Below are positions 1-7,112 of a stretch of 13,270 bases of DNA, one piece after another. The translations under genes were made by a program, and so were the position numbers. The DNA lies in contig JALHUG010000315.1 in the NCBI GenBank assembly GCA_022866185.1, positions 1 to 13,270 of the forward strand. The letters run 5' to 3'. Within the stretch, counting starts at the first letter, position 1, and every line of letters starts with the position of its first letter. The DNA is from Dehalococcoidia bacterium (GTDB lineage: Bacteria > Chloroflexota > Dehalococcoidia > SM23-28-2). The notes under the pieces were generated by a model. The model worked only from the letters and a program-made list of their open reading frames with translations. It was not told the DNA's origin and did no database searches.

Positions 1-35
1 AAATCCCGCAGCTTCCCCAAAGCTGAGGGTTTCAA
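1..35 (+). mobile_element. Possible right end of an IS200/IS605-type (tnpB) element
   Basis: Bases 5-14 pair with 20-29 (CCCGCAGCTT with AAGCTGAGGG, one G/A mismatch) around a 5-base loop, and the stem is followed directly by GGGTTTCAA ending at 35. This layout, a GC-rich hairpin just inside a terminal TCAA, resembles the right ends of many IS200/IS605 elements, where the same hairpin forms the 3' part of the TnpB guide RNA scaffold. Any tnpB would lie off the left edge on the plus strand, so nothing coding supports the call. A plain transcription terminator is the main alternative. Low confidence. Confidence 0.3.
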
Positions 36-60
36 CCCTCAGGGGTGTTCTTATTTTCTT
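23..60 (+). terminator. Possible rho-independent terminator of a gene left of the window
   Basis: A perfect hairpin is visible: CTGAGGGTT (23-31) and AACCCTCAG (34-42), effectively an 8-bp stem with a TTCA loop. A T-rich tract (GTTCTTATTTTCTT, 47-60) follows a few bases later. The tract is interrupted and begins 4 bases after the stem, so it is an imperfect terminator. It points rightward and would end a transcript entering from the left edge. The stem is mutually exclusive with the 5-29 hairpin called as an IS end. Confidence 0.3.
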
Positions 61-74
61 GATCGCCATAAGCC

Positions 75-130
75 CTGCAGCTACGACTCTGCCCGCTCTC
101 CATTTCGTAGCTGCAGACCTTTAGGTCTGC
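75..130. repeat. Two overlapping palindromes (REP/MITE-like)
   Basis: CTGCAGCTACGA (75-86) is the exact reverse complement of 105-116, with an 18-base loop. GCAGACCT (113-120) is the exact reverse complement of AGGTCTGC (123-130), with a TT loop. The two structures share bases 113-116, so a single strand can form only one fully. No second copy occurs in this window. Such paired palindromes outside genes are typical of REP-like or miniature mobile elements, but a transcription-related role at the 3' end of the leftward lipoprotein gene is equally possible. From 131 to 244 I see nothing further. Confidence 0.45.
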
Positions 131-244
131 CTATACGGGGCCACCGGCAGCGTCGTACCATTTGGTCAATAACCTTCAGGCGGGGGTCGGGAATCAGGCC
201 ACCAACGGCGAAACGGCCTCCGAAGTTCTGACCCCTGCCGCCGG

Positions 245-1294
245 CTACTCGCTGGCACCAGCCAGCGCTACGGTGGCGATGATGGCGTTGGTGGCGCCAT
301 CGATCACCAGCACATCGGCGGTCAACGAACGGGCGACGTAGATGCGGTTGGTCACGGCATTGACCGCCAGGCCCCGAGGGGAGCCGCCGACAGCCACGGT
401 TCCAATCGCAGCGTTGCTGGCGCCGTCCAGGACGGAGATGACATCGGTGCCACTCTCCGCCACGTAGATGCGATCAGTGGCTGGGTTCAGGGCCAGGCTG
501 CTCGGCATGCCGCCCAGCTTCACGCTGGCGATCAGGGTGTTCGTTGAGCCGTCGATGACGCCGACATTGCCGGACGCCCCGTCGGCTACATAGATGCGGT
601 TCGCCTCCGCGCTCACCGCCAGGGCGATTGGCAGCTCGCCCACGCTCACCTTGGCGATAATGGTGTTGCTCTCCCCGTCGATCACCGAGATCTCAGGGCT
701 GCCATAGGTGGCCACGTAGATGCGATTGGTGCTGGGGTTGACCGCCATCGCCACCGGGTTCTGGCCGACGGGTAGGGTGGCGACCACGGCGTTGGTCTCG
801 GCGTCGATGACCGACAGCGTGCCCTCGAAGTCGGCTACGTAGACGCGACCGGCGTCAGGGTTGACGGCAAGGGCCACGGGGCTATCGCCCAGGGCAATGG
901 AAGAGTCAACGCTATTGGTGGCCCCGTCGACCACCCAGAGCTTGGAGCGGCCACTGGCCACATAGATTCGGTTGCTTCTGGCGTCGACATCGATGGCGTG
1001 GGGGAAGAGGCCGGCGGGCAGGGTGGCGACGACGGAGCTGCTGACGCCGTCGATGACGGATATTGCGTCAGGCGACTCGCTGGCCACGTATATGCGGTTG
1101 CTGCTGGCATTGACGGCCAGGGGTGCTGGCACGGCGAGAGCAGACGAGGCGACCGGAGTGATCGTGCCATCCGATCGCGACACCGCCTCTTCGCCAGCGC
1201 AGGCGGATATGAGGGCGGCCAGGCCCAGGAGCAATACGCAGGCGGTGAGCCGAGCATGCCGGCGGCGCCTTCTGGCGACTCGTCTTTGTGCCAT
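245..1294 (-). CDS. YVTN-family seven-bladed beta-propeller lipoprotein
   Basis: Predicted 349-residue exported lipoprotein. The N-terminus has an arginine-rich n-region (residues 4-16), a hydrophobic core (18-29) and a lipobox ISAC with the lipidated cysteine at 32, so the mature protein should be anchored to the outer face of a membrane. From about residue 55 to the end there are seven near-regular repeats of about 42 residues built on NRIYVA...SVIDG.TN.V.ATV.VG..P..LAVNP, the YVTN beta-propeller signature; seven repeats fit one closed propeller. The start at 1294 is chosen because GGAAGG lies about 8 bases upstream and the signal peptide begins there; the frame stays open upstream to 1507, but that extension would bury the signal peptide. 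Function is not predictable: such propellers serve as binding scaffolds or surface proteins. It is divergent from the glycan operon, so a functional link is not shown. Confidence 0.92.
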   Translation of the reverse strand: MAQRRVARRRRRHARLTACVLLLGLAALISACAGEEAVSRSDGTITPVASSALAVPAPLAVNASSNRIYVASESPDAISVIDGVSSSVVATLPAGLFPHAIDVDARSNRIYVASGRSKLWVVDGATNSVDSSIALGDSPVALAVNPDAGRVYVADFEGTLSVIDAETNAVVATLPVGQNPVAMAVNPSTNRIYVATYGSPEISVIDGESNTIIAKVSVGELPIALAVSAEANRIYVADGASGNVGVIDGSTNTLIASVKLGGMPSSLALNPATDRIYVAESGTDVISVLDGASNAAIGTVAVGGSPRGLAVNAVTNRIYVARSLTADVLVIDGATNAIIATVALAGASE

Positions 1295-1330
1295 GAGCAA
1301 GCCTTCCGTCAAGTAGCACAGGTTATAACG

Positions 1331-1359
1331 ATCATAGCATGGGCCAGGCCGGGATTCGA
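1331..1359 (-). promoter_or_regulatory. Candidate promoter of the YVTN lipoprotein gene
   Basis: On the minus strand TATGAT (1331-1336) is one base off the consensus -10. It lies 17 bases downstream of TCGAAT (1354-1359), a poor -35 matching TTGACA at three positions. Transcription would start near 1324, giving a leader of about 30 bases that carries the GGAAGG ribosome site. Spacing and position are good; the -35 is weak. Confidence 0.3.
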
Positions 1360-1592
1360 TAGACCCGCCATAAGGGCATCCTCCCCAGGACAGTACGACC
1401 CGTCGCCGCCCAACGGCCGCCGATACCTCGTCCTGTGAGCGGTCGGGCGGATCAGCCACAGCGCGAAGCGGATGTGAGAGCTGTGTCAAGAGGAAGCGTG
1501 GATTCACGCAATCTTCACAAGGCCTTCATGCCTTGCCAGGGGACATCGGCTTTCCCTCGGGAATTGAGCGCGTTCTCAACTAGTGAAGGTTT

Positions 1593-1620
1593 TTGCCCTT
1601 GGGTCGAAAGACCATATTAG
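1593..1620 (+). promoter_or_regulatory. Weak candidate promoter of the glycan operon
   Basis: TTGCCC (1593-1598) and TATTAG (1615-1620), each matching the consensus at four of six positions, are 16 bases apart. They sit upstream of the run of stem-loops before the flippase gene. This is the best sigma70-like pair I see in the plus direction, but it is weak and an extracytoplasmic-function or lineage-specific promoter could be missed by eye. Confidence 0.18.
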
Positions 1621-1893
1621 CTTGACCTGGGCGGAATGGACCGGAGACGAGCGGCAGGGGGTCGCTCTGCGGATGAGTTTCCCTGGCCGCCGGTGAGTCG
1701 TGCTGTTCGTTAGATCGTGGCTCCAGACGGAGCCGAACGGTAATTCGGCGGCGTAACTTGTCAGAGCGTCCATTGCCCACTGCCAGGTGAGTCAGGTTTG
1801 AGGGGGTGGGCGGAGGCAACAGGGGTCTTGTCTGACTCACGGGGTAAGTCTTCCTGGTTCCCCCAGGCTCTCGACACGCACTGAAGGAAGACT

Positions 1894-3252
1894 GTGGAGG
1901 GACTCAGCGTAGGGGAACGCAGCATCAGCCCAGCGGCCGGACTCACGCAGGGACGCCGGGCTATCCATCTCCTTCGGACACCGCTTTTCACCAACGCTTT
2001 CTACCTCTGGGCCAATGCGGCAGGGGCAGCAGTCGCCGGGTTCGCCTTCTGGGCGCTGGTAGCCCGCCTGTACGACGCCGACGAGGTCGGGCTGGGCTCA
2101 GCGGCTCTGTCGATGGTTACCCTGCTGGCCATGTTCTCCCACCTGGGCCTTGGTATGGGGCTCATCCGCTTTCTGCCGGAGTCCGGCGAGGGGGGACCGC
2201 GGCTGGCGAACGCCGTGTTCACGACTAGCGTTGTCGGCGCCGTGGTAGCGTCGGCTGTGTTTCTTGTCGGCGTGCCCTTGTGGGCGCCCAGCCTCGGTTT
2301 CCTGCGCGAGCAGCCATTGTACGCAGTGGCCTTCAGCTCGTTTGTGATCGCCGCCACCTTGTGCGCTGTGCAGACGTACGCCTTTATGGCGATACGAAAG
2401 GCGAAATACATTCTGGCCCAGGTCGCATTCGTCCAGCTCAGCCGCCTTGCCCTGCCGGCGCTCCTGGCGGCCTTCTTCGGCGCCTTCGGCGTAGTCGCGT
2501 CGGGGGGCATAGCGACGGTATTGGGGGCGGCGATCGGGTTCGCCCTGCTGGCAAGGGGCCTGCCAGGCTATCGACCAGGAGGAGTGGCCGACCCGGCCGC
2601 GGTCTTCAAGCTCTTCCCTTTTTCCGTGGCGAACTACGTTGCAGATTCGCTGCTTCTGACGCCTGGCCTGATTCTACCGCTGGTGGTAGTAGGTTTGCTG
2701 GGATCCACGGAGGCAGCCTACTTCTATATGGCCTGGTTCTTGGGATACCTCCTCACGTCGGCCTCGGCCTACCTGGCCCTGTCGCTATTTGCCGAGGGTT
2801 CCTACGACCCGGGGGCGCTGCACGCTCTCTCGCGGAACGCCGTAGCGGGCGCGCTGACGGTGGCCGCCGTCGGCGCCCTGTTCCTGCTCTTGCTGGGCGA
2901 CAGGCTGCTGCTGGCCTTTGGGCGCGACTACGCCGCCGAAGGCGCAACGCTTCTCCGTCTCGTGGCCCTGGCCGCTCTCCCCGCCGCGGTGGTGAATGTC
3001 TACCTTGGCGCATTAAGGGTTAGGAAGCAGGTCGGCGAGCTGGTGATCATCGCTGGGGCGGTGGCGGTGACGACGGTGGCGCTGAGCTCTGCGCTCCTGC
3101 CGGTGATGGGCCTGGCGGGGGCAGGCGTCGGCAATGGGCTGGGGCAGGGGCTTGGCTTGGCCATCGTGCTGGCCAGGCTGCTGACGACTGTCGAGGGGAC
3201 AATGCCGCAAAGGATGCGCGGGCTCTTGGTGGCCTTCGCCGGGCGATTCTAG
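1894..3252 (+). CDS. Wzx-type polysaccharide flippase (MOP superfamily)
   Basis: Predicted 452-residue polytopic inner-membrane protein of the polysaccharide/oligosaccharide flippase group, which moves lipid-linked sugar units from the cytoplasmic to the outer leaflet. After a cytoplasmic tail of about 30 residues, the first helix segment (NAFYLWANAAGAAVAGFAFW) leads into ARLYDADEVGLGSAALS and a GLGMGLIRFLP stretch, which is the typical start of this family. I count roughly 12 hydrophobic segments, and the length is usual for the family. The GTG start is supported by GAAGGAAG at 1883-1890. It is the first gene of the plus-strand run and is followed by two glycosyltransferases, which fits export of a Wzx-dependent glycan. 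I am sure of the superfamily; the substrate is unknown, and no Wzy polymerase is obvious on this strand. Confidence 0.88.
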   Translation: MEGLSVGERSISPAAGLTQGRRAIHLLRTPLFTNAFYLWANAAGAAVAGFAFWALVARLYDADEVGLGSAALSMVTLLAMFSHLGLGMGLIRFLPESGEGGPRLANAVFTTSVVGAVVASAVFLVGVPLWAPSLGFLREQPLYAVAFSSFVIAATLCAVQTYAFMAIRKAKYILAQVAFVQLSRLALPALLAAFFGAFGVVASGGIATVLGAAIGFALLARGLPGYRPGGVADPAAVFKLFPFSVANYVADSLLLTPGLILPLVVVGLLGSTEAAYFYMAWFLGYLLTSASAYLALSLFAEGSYDPGALHALSRNAVAGALTVAAVGALFLLLLGDRLLLAFGRDYAAEGATLLRLVALAALPAAVVNVYLGALRVRKQVGELVIIAGAVAVTTVALSSALLPVMGLAGAGVGNGLGQGLGLAIVLARLLTTVEGTMPQRMRGLLVAFAGRF

Positions 3253-3322
3253 ACCAAAAGGCATCGGTTCAAGCGAGATGGTTACGAAGCAACGCTACGG
3301 GCGGGCAAAATCTGGAGACCAG

Positions 3323-4027
3323 ATGGCGGACGCTGTCCTGAAAGCGAAGGCGGAAAGGGGGCTGAGCATTACAGCCCTAATCTGCACACTCAACGAGGAG
3401 GAGAGCCTGCCCCACACGTTGCCGAGGATTCCTGCCTGGGTCGACGAGGTGCTCCTGGTGGATGGGCATTCCACGGATGACACCGTCACGGTTGCCAAGA
3501 GCCTGCGCTCTGACGTCAAGATTCTGCATCAGCCGGGGCGGGGCAAAGGCGACGCGCTCAGGCACGGCATCGAGCAGGCGACCGGCGATATCATCGTGAC
3601 GCTCGATGCTGACGGCACCACCGATCCCGATGACATACTCCGCTTCATTGAGCCCCTCCTGAGAGGCTATGACTTCGTCAAGGGCTCGCGCTTTGCCCTG
3701 TCCCGGCCAGTGGGCAAGCCCCGGCACCGCATCTTCGGCAACTGGGTCATCGTCACCACCCATAACATCCTCTACCGCACGAACTACACTGACCTCTGCT
3801 CCGGTTACAACGCCTTCTGGAAACAGGCGATAGCACGCGTTGACCTTTCGGGCTGGACCGACCAGGAGGAGCCGCTGCTGAACGCTAGGGTGAGAAAGGC
3901 GGGCCTGAAGGTCTTGGAGGTGGGGCACCACGACCAGGGGAGGACCGGTGGCCAGACCAAACAGCCTAGCTGGCGGCAGGGCTCTGGGGCGATCAGGACG
4001 GTGATCAGGGAGCGATTCCGTGGCTGA
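3323..4027 (+). CDS. GT2 family glycosyltransferase (DPM1-like)
   Basis: Predicted 234-residue soluble GT-A fold glycosyltransferase. Near the N-terminus it has TALICTLNEEESL and VDEVLLVDGHSTDDT, then GKGDALRHGIEQATGD and the metal/nucleotide-binding motif LDADG (Asp95 and Asp97). Downstream come VKGSRF and the DLCSGYNAF and DQEEP...R.R.AGLKVLEV blocks seen in dolichyl-phosphate-mannose-synthase-like GT2 enzymes. There is no C-terminal membrane segment. It probably transfers a sugar from a nucleotide donor to a polyprenyl phosphate or a lipid-linked glycan. The ATG at 3323 is chosen because GGAGA lies at 3314-3318; the frame also has an ATG at 3278 (249 residues) without a well-placed ribosome site. 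Its end overlaps the next gene by 8 bases. Confidence 0.87.
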   Translation: MADAVLKAKAERGLSITALICTLNEEESLPHTLPRIPAWVDEVLLVDGHSTDDTVTVAKSLRSDVKILHQPGRGKGDALRHGIEQATGDIIVTLDADGTTDPDDILRFIEPLLRGYDFVKGSRFALSRPVGKPRHRIFGNWVIVTTHNILYRTNYTDLCSGYNAFWKQAIARVDLSGWTDQEEPLLNARVRKAGLKVLEVGHHDQGRTGGQTKQPSWRQGSGAIRTVIRERFRG

Positions 4028-5057
4028 CACAGGGCCACTGCTATCGGTCATCATCACCTCCTACACGGCGGACAGACTGAACGACGTTTGTGCGCTCCTC
4101 GACAGCATGAAGGTGCAGTCCCATCCCAACCTCGAGACGATATTTGTCGCTGAAGGCTCGCGTCAGCTCCATGACCAGGCTAGGAGGTACGGCGAGAAGA
4201 CGAGCATCCGCAACTTCGTGGTGTTGCTCAACGACGGAGAACCCGGAGCCTCCGCAGCAAGGAATCTAGGTGTGCAACACGCCGAGGGCGACATCATAGC
4301 TTTCTTGGATGACGATGTGGTTGCCGCTCCTGACTGGGCGGAAGAGCTAGTCCGGACCTATCTAGAGGACGACTCTGTCATAGGCGTAGCCGGGGCTGCT
4401 GAACCGCTATGGGAAGACTCGCGTATGGACTGGTTTCCTGTGGAGCTGTACTGGATATTCGGCTGTACCGGCTGGATGGGCTGGGAAGCAACAACCGAAA
4501 CAGGACATGCACCAACGATGAACGCATCCTACAGGCGGGAGGCCCTGGAGATGGCTGGTCTCTTCTCCACTGTCCTGGGCCTCCAGAGAGGAAAATGGAG
4601 TGAAGGGTTGACGAAGTGGCGAGAAGTTGGCGGGGAGGATGGCGAGTTGTCCATGAGGGTGAGAAGAGTGACCGGCAAGCGAATAGTCTTCAATCCAAAA
4701 GTCAGAGTGTCGCACAAGGTGCCGAAGTCAAAGCTTGCTCTAGGGGCCATTGCTCAGAGGTCTTGGGCTGTCGGAAGAGAAAGGCAGATGTTTAGAAAGC
4801 TCTTCTCTTCGGAAGAGCGGAAGGTCCTCTACGGGGAATTCTCCCTTCTGCGACGTATCTTGACGAGGCTCCTTCCTGATATCTTCACCGGTTTCTTGAA
4901 GGACCCCGTCATAGCGTGGCGCAGACTGCAAGTGACGGGTGTTTCCCTTTGTTTCGCTGGCCTCGGGTTTTGCACGTTCCCGTTTTTCCACAATCCATTG
5001 CGCCAGAAGGAGCTGCCGGTGGAGAGGCTTACAGAGGGGGGAAGAGGAGGTCGCTAG
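4020..5057 (+). CDS. GT2 family glycosyltransferase
   Basis: Predicted 345-residue GT-A glycosyltransferase. The N-terminus LLSVIITSYTADR begins the Rossmann-like half; GEPGASAARNLGVQHAEGD leads to the metal-binding FLDDDV (Asp97-99), and the acceptor half has MNASYRREAL and the acidic GGEDGELSMRVRR motif typical of rhamnosyltransferase-like GT2 enzymes. The C-terminal 90 residues are basic and contain one short hydrophobic stretch (VTGVSLCFAGLGFCTF), perhaps a membrane contact. The GTG start has AGGGAG at 4007-4012 and overlaps the previous gene's end by 8 bases, implying coupled translation. Sampled base composition is lower in GC than other operon genes (about 52% in 4741-4800), so it may have a separate origin. 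Donor and acceptor cannot be read from the sequence. Confidence 0.87.
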   Translation: MADTGPLLSVIITSYTADRLNDVCALLDSMKVQSHPNLETIFVAEGSRQLHDQARRYGEKTSIRNFVVLLNDGEPGASAARNLGVQHAEGDIIAFLDDDVVAAPDWAEELVRTYLEDDSVIGVAGAAEPLWEDSRMDWFPVELYWIFGCTGWMGWEATTETGHAPTMNASYRREALEMAGLFSTVLGLQRGKWSEGLTKWREVGGEDGELSMRVRRVTGKRIVFNPKVRVSHKVPKSKLALGAIAQRSWAVGRERQMFRKLFSSEERKVLYGEFSLLRRILTRLLPDIFTGFLKDPVIAWRRLQVTGVSLCFAGLGFCTFPFFHNPLRQKELPVERLTEGGRGGR

Positions 5058-5061
5058 CCGA

Positions 5062-6012
5062 ATGGATGTGATGATGGGAACGATCGTAGGCATGGCCCGA
5101 ACCAGCACCATCGACGACGGAGGCATCAGGGATGCCGTCTTCCGAGCGCTGGATCTGGTCGGTTTTGAGACGTTTGGGCCGGTGGAGACCGTCGCCATCA
5201 AGGTCAATCTGCGCTTCTACTGGGACTACTCGACAGGCGAGACCACTGACCCGCGAGTGGTGGCGTCGGTGATCGACTACGTGCGCGAGCGGTGGAATGC
5301 GAACGCCAGGATCGCCGTGGTCGAAGCCGACGCATCGGCGATGCGGACGCGGTATGCTTTTCCTCTGCTCCACTACGACCGCCTCGCCAGCGAGAAGGGA
5401 GTTGAGCTGGTCAACCTGAGCGCTGGCGAAACGTGTGAGCTGGAGGTGACGGTCGGCAAGCGCAAGTTCACGTTCCCCCTGCCCAAGATGCTGTTCGATA
5501 CAGACCTCTTCATCAACTGCCCAAAGCTCAAGGTGGGCCCCTTCGCCAGCGGCAATGCCCTGCATATAACCTGCTGCCTCAAGAACCTCTTCGGGTGCAT
5601 CGCCAAGCCCAGGAAGGTCGGCTGGCATCCTCAGATCAACGAGGTCATCGTCGGCCTGAACAAGCTCATTCGGCCCCACCTGAACGTCGTCGACGGCATC
5701 GTGGCCTTAGGACAGCGTCCTGTCAGGCTGGGGCTCGTCATGGCTGGCCGCGACCCGGTGGCAGTCGATTCCGTTGCCGCTCGCATCATGCGCTACAGGC
5801 CGTCCAGCGTCCGGCAGATCCGCCTGGCCGAGAAGGAGGGCGTGGGAAGCACTCGCAACATCAGCATCGTTGGCGAAGACGTGAAGGCCATCTCGAAGCT
5901 GTTCCCCTCCAGGAGCCCGCTGGCCTTCAAGCTGGCATGGACCGGCCAGCTACGGATGCTGCGCCTCTACGCCAAGCTCTCGGGGGACGCGGTGCCGCCG
6001 CTGCTGGACTAG
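5062..6012 (+). CDS. DUF362 domain-containing protein
   Basis: Predicted 316-residue soluble protein of the DUF362 family, whose biochemical role is not established. Family features are visible: IRDAVFRALDLVGFE followed by VAIKVNL (44-50), DPRVVASVIDYVRE, the INCPKLK stretch (151-157), LHITCCLKNLFGCI (167-180), then HLNVVDGIVALG and VMAGRDPVAVDSVAARIM (226-243). No ferredoxin domain follows, unlike some relatives, but Cys153, Cys171, Cys172 and Cys179 cluster around the most conserved part, so metal or cluster binding is possible. The ATG at 5062 follows GAGGAGG (5044-5050) at 11 bases; the open frame reaches back to 4939 inside the previous gene, but that extension has no family match. It starts 4 bases after the GT2 gene. 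What it does in a glycan operon is unknown. Confidence 0.85.
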   Translation: MDVMMGTIVGMARTSTIDDGGIRDAVFRALDLVGFETFGPVETVAIKVNLRFYWDYSTGETTDPRVVASVIDYVRERWNANARIAVVEADASAMRTRYAFPLLHYDRLASEKGVELVNLSAGETCELEVTVGKRKFTFPLPKMLFDTDLFINCPKLKVGPFASGNALHITCCLKNLFGCIAKPRKVGWHPQINEVIVGLNKLIRPHLNVVDGIVALGQRPVRLGLVMAGRDPVAVDSVAARIMRYRPSSVRQIRLAEKEGVGSTRNISIVGEDVKAISKLFPSRSPLAFKLAWTGQLRMLRLYAKLSGDAVPPLLD

Positions 6013-6033
6013 AAGAGAGGAGTGCGGGCACAC

Positions 6034-7080
6034 GTGAGCATCAAGGTTGGCATCATCGGCTTTGGCAAGATGGGCAAGCTGCACCTAAGGGTGTCCCGCT
6101 ACATGAAGGATGCGAAGGTCGTGGCCGTCGCTGATCTCTCCCAGAGGGCCCTACAGGCGGCCGAGAGGGAAGGCATCCGGGCGCTCTACGGCGACTACCA
6201 CGAGATGCTTCGCGACGCGGATGTCGATGCGGTCATCGTTACCTCGCCGAACTTCATGCACCTGGAGAGCACCCTGGCAGCAATCGAGGCTGGCAAGCAC
6301 GTCTTCGTCGAGAAGCCTCTGGCGATGACCAGCGCAGACTGCGAGCGGATCGATGACGCGGCAGGGCGGCAGGGTGTCAAGCTGATGGTCGGCCACAACT
6401 ATCGTTTCTTCGACGCAACCCGGAAGCTGAAGGCCACTCGCGACTCCGGCGCTATTGGTGACGTTGTGCTGTCAACGTTCGAGCTGGTGCACGGCCCTCT
6501 GGCACCATCGTTGGAGTCCCAGCCGGTGCCTGAATGGTACTTCGACAAGGAGAAGGTGGGGATGTGGCTGCTGGACCTGGGCTATCACCTGGTCGACCTG
6601 TTCCGCTGGCTCTTTGGGGAGGCCGAGGTGGTCCATGCTCGCCTGGGCAATCACTATGGCTTCCCCTACGAGGACAACGCCATAGTCGTCCTCCAGTCGC
6701 GGGCTGGCCCCAAGGGGGTTCTGCAGGTTGGCTACTTCGCCAAGCTGGTGTTCCCCGCATTCGATTTCCGCGTCATCCTGCACGGCACGGCCGGATGTCT
6801 TTCCACCGACCGGTTTGTGCCCCAGAATCTGCGCTTGCACGCGGCCAAGGAAGGCATCGCGAACATGCTGCGCAGGATGACGGCTCGGCGGATCAAACCG
6901 CTCAGCTACACCTACTTCTACTCATCGTATGTGGAGGAGCAGCGCCACTTCTTCGACTGTTTGCAGAACAGCAAGGAGCCTGCGGTGGGTGCCAAGGACG
7001 CCTTCGGAACCGTTCGCTTGATCGAGGATGTCTACCGCTATTGCGATAGGGTGTCGTCCGCCGCCGTGGGGGCCTTCTGA
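6034..7080 (+). CDS. Gfo/Idh/MocA family oxidoreductase
   Basis: Predicted 348-residue NAD(P)-dependent oxidoreductase. The Rossmann nucleotide-binding loop is GFGKMG (9-14) in VGIIGFGKMGKLHLR. The family motif EKP is at 93-95, with Lys94 the usual catalytic lysine, and the DLGYH block places Asp181 and His185 where the family keeps its catalytic Asp and His. Members act on sugars, nucleotide sugars and inositols, typically oxidising a ring hydroxyl. The GTG at 6034 gives the standard family N-terminus (MSIKVGIIG); a GTG at 6022 is closer to the purine-rich AGAAGAGAGG but leaves almost no spacing. It lies 21 bases after the DUF362 gene and is the first of five consecutive dehydrogenase-type genes. 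Substrate is not assignable; a keto-sugar intermediate is likely. Confidence 0.9.
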   Translation: MSIKVGIIGFGKMGKLHLRVSRYMKDAKVVAVADLSQRALQAAEREGIRALYGDYHEMLRDADVDAVIVTSPNFMHLESTLAAIEAGKHVFVEKPLAMTSADCERIDDAAGRQGVKLMVGHNYRFFDATRKLKATRDSGAIGDVVLSTFELVHGPLAPSLESQPVPEWYFDKEKVGMWLLDLGYHLVDLFRWLFGEAEVVHARLGNHYGFPYEDNAIVVLQSRAGPKGVLQVGYFAKLVFPAFDFRVILHGTAGCLSTDRFVPQNLRLHAAKEGIANMLRRMTARRIKPLSYTYFYSSYVEEQRHFFDCLQNSKEPAVGAKDAFGTVRLIEDVYRYCDRVSSAAVGAF

Positions 7081-7112
7081 GCGAGCGGCCTGGATCATAG
7101 GAGGAACAACAG

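Larger units (their letters stand above)
1295..1893. other. Divergent intergenic region with several stem-loops, no convincing gene
   Basis: This spacer of about 600 bases separates the leftward lipoprotein gene from the rightward operon. Short open frames in it lack ribosome sites and recognisable sequence. The part next to the operon has several inverted repeats: GGTC-GAAA-GACC (1602-1613, a GNRA-capped stem), GAGCG/CGCTC (1649-1653 and 1663-1667), GGCTCC-AGAC-GGAGCC (1719-1734) with outer pairing of 1703-1708 to 1735-1740, GTGAGTCAG/CTGACTCAC (1787-1795 and 1832-1840, 36-base loop), and CCTGG-TTCC-CCAGG (1853-1866). If transcription starts near 1625 these would form a structured leader of about 270 bases. 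No known riboswitch class was recognised. The repeat GTGAGTCAG...CTGACTCAC could instead bind a dimeric regulator. Confidence 0.45.

Noticed and set aside
300..1130. Regular direct repeats in DNA, considered as a CRISPR or satellite array
   Set aside because: The period of about 126 bases corresponds to the 42-residue propeller repeat of the encoded protein and the copies differ at synonymous sites, so it is coding repetition.
1435..1620. Small plus-strand open frame of 61 codons in the divergent spacer
   Set aside because: GTG start without a ribosome site, no hydrophobic segment or recognisable motif, and it overlaps candidate promoter and stem-loop sequence.
1740..1893. Cobalamin riboswitch-like words (CCACTGCC, GAGTCAGG)
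   Set aside because: The conserved blocks do not appear in the required order or spacing on either strand, and the downstream genes are not B12-related.
2280..3023. Plus-strand open frame of 247 codons in another frame of the flippase
   Set aside because: Arg/Gly/Pro-rich translation without any motif, lying wholly inside the membrane protein gene.
3377..4057. Minus-strand open frame of 226 codons
   Set aside because: It is antisense to the GT2 gene with a clear LDADG motif and shows no recognisable domain.
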